Of a stretch of 64,000 nucleotides of DNA, positions 59,310 through 64,000 are shown in pieces. Made by a program: the position numbers and the translations under genes. Under the pieces are notes generated by a model, which made no database searches, was not told the origin of the DNA, and was given only the letters and a program-made list of their open reading frames with translations. How positions within the stretch are numbered: the first letter of the stretch is position 1; every line of letters starts with the position of its first letter. The stretch comes from Myoxocephalus aenaeus (lineage: Eukaryota; Chordata; Actinopteri; Perciformes; Cottidae): the NCBI GenBank assembly GCA_038501785.1, contig JBAMJR010000001.1:607001-671000 (forward strand), in the 5' to 3' direction.

Positions 59310-62300
59310 GCGCTTTCACCTGCCTGTCTGCTGAAGCCTCACCAGACTTTAAGCCGCTCTAAACAAGCGGTAACATCAGACCACACACTCAATAGTACTG
59401 GACAGCCAGGAGGTAGGGAGTATTATGTATTTAACCCCTCTGTGTGCGTGTGTGTGTGTGTGCGTGTGTGTGTGTGCGCGCACACACACATGTTTGTTGC
59501 ACACATTTTTCCAGCATAAAATTCATAAGAAAACTGCTCCCATGGTTGTTTTCTTGTAATTCTGCATTCGGCTTTTTATTCATATTCACTTTTCACCTGA
59601 TGCTTCAACCATACATAGCACCCCATTTCACACTATTTTCTGGCACCTTGTCATTTGCACCTGGATGAGTGGGATTTGTAGTTCTTCAAGAGAAAAGCTT
59701 TGTGCCACACAGTGTGCTTTTATTAAGATATGACTTTTAATGGGCTTTAGACACTGTTTGCATAGTGGTTTGATTTGTAATGCTGCAGAATTAGAGCCAG
59801 AGCAGCGGTGAGACTGATGCACCGGTCAGCATACTGTTGCTGTCTGACTTCTGTGGTTGATGCATTGTATGTCTTCCAGGCTACAATTAGATTTTATGTT
59901 TCTGAGTAAATACTAATTAGAAAGCATGGTCATGCAACCTTTTTTTTTTTTTTAAGTGAGGGCAGGTTTTATGTACTTTACAGTGTACATAAAAAGGTTC
60001 TGTGAGAGGCTAACTACATTATAGAAAGGATTTATTTTTATTTATTTTTAAGTAGAGAAGGTTATCCAGTGATACAGGTTTCCTCTGGCCAATGTTTTCA
60101 TCACTTTTATCATTTTGCTGTACAATGCAGTTCAACTTATTTTCACATAATCATTTGTTTTTTACTAAACTTAAACTGCAAAATATGTTTGCCCCCATAA
60201 GTTGCTCTGTCATGCAGACTTAGTGATAAAACCAATACAATTGCATGAACTGCAATTGCATTTGTTTAACTCTCAGTCAGTGTATTTTTTTAACATTCTC
60301 ACAGTTTGTGAGTGGGCTGTAAAAGGGGAATACTTTTGTCTTATTTGCAGTAAAAGAGGATATAACGCTGGAATGATTAAATGTGTGCAGTGTGTGCAGT
60401 ATTTAAATAGTGTACGATATCGTGTGTGTCGATATACTTTTATTTTCCATATGACGCATGGACCTCTTTGTGGAGCAATTGTTTATTCTTCCTTTGTAAT
60501 TGTATTTTACGTCGGTGTAATTATATTTACACAGATTGTATTAGGTAGCATTACAGCTCATTTGTTTAGTTATTTTTCAAAGTCTCAAAATGTCTCTCGC
60601 TTTTCTCGTTGTATCAATTAATTTCGATTGTTTAATTGATAATCAATGTTGTTATGTGCTTTAAAGAGAATGATATCAAAAGGCTATTTAGTTTTAAACT
60701 AGTTTGGGATTTTTTATTTTTATTTTTGTTGCACAGCATATACATTTGTATCATGTTAATAATGTGCCTTTCTTTTGAAATAAAGTTTGCATGTCGTTAC
60801 TGGCGCAGGACAGCTGCTTTGAACCCATCCATGAGGCCGAACCTTTTCAAACCGATTGTGTAATTTAGTTCTTGATCTTTCTTTTTTATATATATTGTCG
60901 CTGGATGCAACTCAGTGTGCTATACACTTCCAAAGGAATCTATTTTACGGTTGTTGTTTTTTCATGCAATTTACATAATACAATATCGGTTTATGGCCAG
61001 AAATTGTTTTCACCAAATGTTTCATTGGTAAGACACTATTAAACTATCTAAATGTGTTGGTTTTAGTGGACAAAATTATTATATGAATGAACTTTTTTTT
61101 TCCTTATACTGTCTTTTGCTGTTCTGTTTTTGTGTGTGTTTTATTTAGATTCCATTAGTGTGATGCATCATTAACGCGTCTGTTGTTGAGGCTGTTAGTT
61201 AATCACACTGTGACGCTTTCAAGCTGCACCTCTAGTCCATGTCATCTGTTTGTGAGGGTTGCCTTTGACTCTTAAAATGATCTTAAAATGATCAAAACGT
61301 TGCGTTTAGAGTTGTTAAACCATTGTTTTCCCCCTTTAACTTGCTCATTATGCCTTCAATCAATTCCCACGTGGTCCTTCCCTCTTAAATGATGAGTTTC
61401 GCATTTAAATCTCTTCACAGTTTTTTTTAGGAAAGCCAGTGAGCAGCACTTTTTTTTTGTATTTGGCACTTCCAACTAAACCTCGTGTTTATATCTCAGC
61501 TACATCAGTTGGCATGCCAGTTAGGCGACATGGCTCAAACGGGACCATGAAAATCTGTTTACATACAGAGCGCATATCGATGTGCAGCCTCTGGGCTACA
61601 CATATTTATATCAATACTTGGTATTTAAAATCAATTTGGATTCATCGTAAGATGTTATGAACTTTTTAGAAAAGGTTTCAACTATTATATTGACCTTTTA
61701 ACACCTGACAAAGGTTTCCAAGTCCAGACACATGAGCCTAGTATCTCATTTAAATTTAAATATTGACAAAAACTGAATGTCCTTTTTTAATTGTTGGTGT
61801 GCCAGCAAATGTTTTCTTTCGCTCCTTTGTTTTTATATTTCATATAAATGCAGTTATTCCATCTGTACTAAGTAAATGACCAACACATGGGTTTTTTTCT
61901 TGGCAATTTGCATGCAATGACGCTGAAATGTAAAATAAATTGAAGCAACAATCTTGGGCCAATTTGTTGGGATTTCTTAGTCATATTTGCACTCAGTTAG
62001 TGCAATAGGAGCAGTTTTGCAAAGCCTATACGTTAATTTTGTTGATACAGTAATAGAGAAGCATGCATTCAGAATTGCTTCAGAGCTCTGTGTGAGAGAA
62101 AAATTCAAGTTTCCCTACTTACAAACTCAGCAAAACATGTCAAACGTTGTAAAATGTTACGTGAGACAGATTCCAGGGCCTCTAACTTCGTCTTCTTTCA
62201 GCCCCTTCACGTAATGTGTTTTTGACAAGAGGTTTCAACATTTGTCAGAGATTAAAACTTCAGAGGGAATTTTCCAGATATCCAAATTTGAGGATGCACT

Positions 62301-63180
62301 AATAATTGTTGTGTTAAAATGTAGTTTTTCTCGCTTTTCCAGGAGCGTATTGTTGGACAAAAGATATATTCAGAGGTTGCATCCTCAGTATCTGAAAGAT
62401 ACTTAGTCATAGTTTGAAATGTCTTCTAATAATATTTACACGATAAAAATATATATTCTAACTGCTATACTTTTACCCCTTGCTTTCAACACCAGGCTCA
62501 CTTGAGCGACATCATTAATCCGCGTTTCAGTCCGAACCGTCTCCAGAAGTGTGTTACTATTGACAGCTCGCTGATGGACAAACATCCCCCTCATGCTGCG
62601 TCTCTATATCACACAGAATGATTCGGAAATGGACTCTAATGGACGCGTGCGTAATGAGATAACAACCTAAAATGCAAATGAGACATTTTACGCGCACACT
62701 GCAAGAAATGTCAATTTTAGCCATGTTGTCATCCTGCTCCTGTCTTCCTCTGAACATATGCCGCGTGTTCTACTTTTTGTTGAAATGTGACTATGTTTTG
62801 CAGTGCATGGTTTAGCATCTATTTGCACTATAACGTAAGCTAAATACGCTGTCAATGCAAAACTGTCTCCACACGTTTTGTTTTGTGAACTTTGCATGTC
62901 AGAACTCCTGTGTGCAGACTAAATCTGTGTGAACCCACAGGCCTAAACATAACCTACACCGACTGCCCCTTGCGCGTGTGTGTTTTTCTCTTTCCTGTAT
63001 GACAAATATATCCAATTCCAATCTATTTGTGTCTTTACTCTCTCGTGGAAGCTTTTCTGTGCGGGAAAATGGCAATAATTATATTTGTCCTATAGGCTTA
63101 TTCATAACATTCAGAAACAAATTTGAGCAAACGTTAATTGGTATTGTTAATTACACACACCGATATACTTATACGGAAAA
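59310..63180. other. AT-rich spacer before the next gene
   Basis: No gene or clear transposon seen. It includes a TG/CA palindrome at 59467-59490, an AT-rich open frame at 60202-60621, and an octamer-containing unique block near 60,780-60,870. The rest is plain AT-rich sequence. Confidence 0.55.
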
Positions 63181-63186
63181 CCTATG

Positions 63187-63230
63187 GCTGATTAATCAAT
63201 TAATCAATTAATCGTTAATGATTAATTCGG
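63187..63230. promoter_or_regulatory. Homeodomain-type ATTA/TAAT cluster
   Basis: attaatcaattaatcaatta followed by atcgttaatgattaattc packs at least eight ATTA/TAAT cores into about 40 bp, about 0.4 kb before the CpG-rich block at the window end. It could be a homeodomain docking site or a simple AT-rich repeat. Confidence 0.3.
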
Positions 63231-63559
63231 CCATGAGCGGAGACAACTTGTTGTCCTACGATATCCTGATGATGCATCTGTCAAATTTAGATACGCTTAA
63301 TAAACCACATCGTCTGGAGGCGGTGACAGAAGAAGAGGAGGTTGCGCGTAATGGCGCATGAGGAGCAGATATCAAATGGATTCCTTCTACCAGACTGGGA
63401 TTATGTGGAGGTTTAGAAGAGAGACTCGGGTGAGGGCCCGGGAGGAATTATAATTTGGTGTATAAACCAATGCTATTGCTGCGCAGCCCCCGTCGCCCTC
63501 CACCCCCCTTGAACTACGTCGCGGACTGCGCTTCCGCTTCGCACGGTTGGTCAGTGATG

Positions 63560-64000
63560 CGCAGTGGAGGGTTGGAGAGGGAGCGCGCACGAGAGAGAAA
63601 GAGAGAGAGAGGGGGGGGAGACTTAGAATTGACAAGGCTGGGAGAGAGAGAGAGAAGGGGAGAAGGAGGTGACGGACCTGCTCCTCTGGGACTCGGCTAC
63701 AGCGTACTGCTAGGTGCTACCACCGGGCTCGGCTCACTAAACGGTCCTCAGCTGTAAAATGCACAATTAGGCGCCGAGCAGCCGCCGTGTAGCTGTCAGC
63801 GAGCGCCGCGAGGATCTCCACGGCCACCGCTCCACTTGTAGGAAAATCTGGACTAACTGAGAGAGGAGGGGGAGAGAGGAAAAAAAAAGAAGGATTCATG
63901 GAGATTCTGTGCAGTTTTACCGAGCAAAACGCCTGGATTATCTGATTTGGGACGCAGCGTTGAAAATAAGCAAAGGCGAAGACTGATTCTCTGTTGTGCC
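63560..64000 (+). promoter_or_regulatory. Probable promoter / untranslated first exon of the next gene (tbx5 suspected)
   Basis: Sequence changes abruptly near 63,470 from AT-rich to CpG-rich. A GA-rich tract follows (63,590-63,665), then GC-rich sequence with many CpGs (63,665-63,840) and a purine-rich stretch running into the window end. No open frame matches a known protein, which fits a non-coding first exon. Established knowledge: TBX3 and TBX5 are adjacent and co-oriented in vertebrates, with TBX5 lying 3' of TBX3, matching this position and strand. No tbx5 coding sequence is visible, so the identity is inference. Confidence 0.4.

Noticed and set aside
60780..60862. Possible last exon (acceptor-like ggcgcag then short open frames)
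   Set aside because: Two frames are equally open, the pyrimidine tract is poor and no partner exon is visible.

Overview
This is vertebrate nuclear DNA, most likely from a teleost fish and probably a percomorph. It has split genes with GT-AG introns, long (TG)n/(CA)n/(GA)n/(AT)n microsatellites, CpG-rich promoters and fish-type retrotransposon tails, including a Rex3/RTE-like fragment ending in GATG repeats. I see no operons, CRISPR arrays or prophage, and no tRNA or rRNA gene I would defend. The species cannot be named from this window. Layout: (1) 1-35,100 is a gene-free upstream regulatory landscape. It is unique sequence broken by microsatellites, with few recognisable transposon remnants and many compact blocks that look like conserved non-coding elements. 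(2) 35,100-36,422 is a CpG-rich promoter and 5' UTR. (3) 36,423-43,020 is one complete protein-coding gene, tbx3, in seven coding exons on the + strand, followed by a 3' UTR of about 1.4 kb that ends near 44,445. (4) 44,450-58,000 is intergenic sequence with nearly all the recognisable transposon debris of the window: several LINE 3' tails in both orientations, a 5'-truncated RTE/Rex3 copy with target-site duplications, a hAT-like fragment and a short minisatellite. It also holds one of two copies of an unnamed dispersed repeat. (5) 58,000-59,310 contains a candidate pair of exon-like segments with compatible phase that I cannot assign. (6) 63,190-64,000 is a CpG- and purine-rich block that looks like the promoter and untranslated first exon of the next gene. 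Vertebrate TBX3 and TBX5 are neighbours in the same orientation, so tbx5 is the natural guess, but none of its coding sequence lies in the window. How it works together: tbx3 encodes a T-box transcriptional repressor used in limb/fin, heart conduction system, retina and other organs. The long repeat-poor 5' flank is where its enhancers would be expected. I found no convincing novel system. The most useful leads are the candidate cis-regulatory blocks, the unassigned exon pair at 58.0-59.3 kb, the shared dispersed repeat, and the (TG)n tract just inside intron 1 of tbx3.
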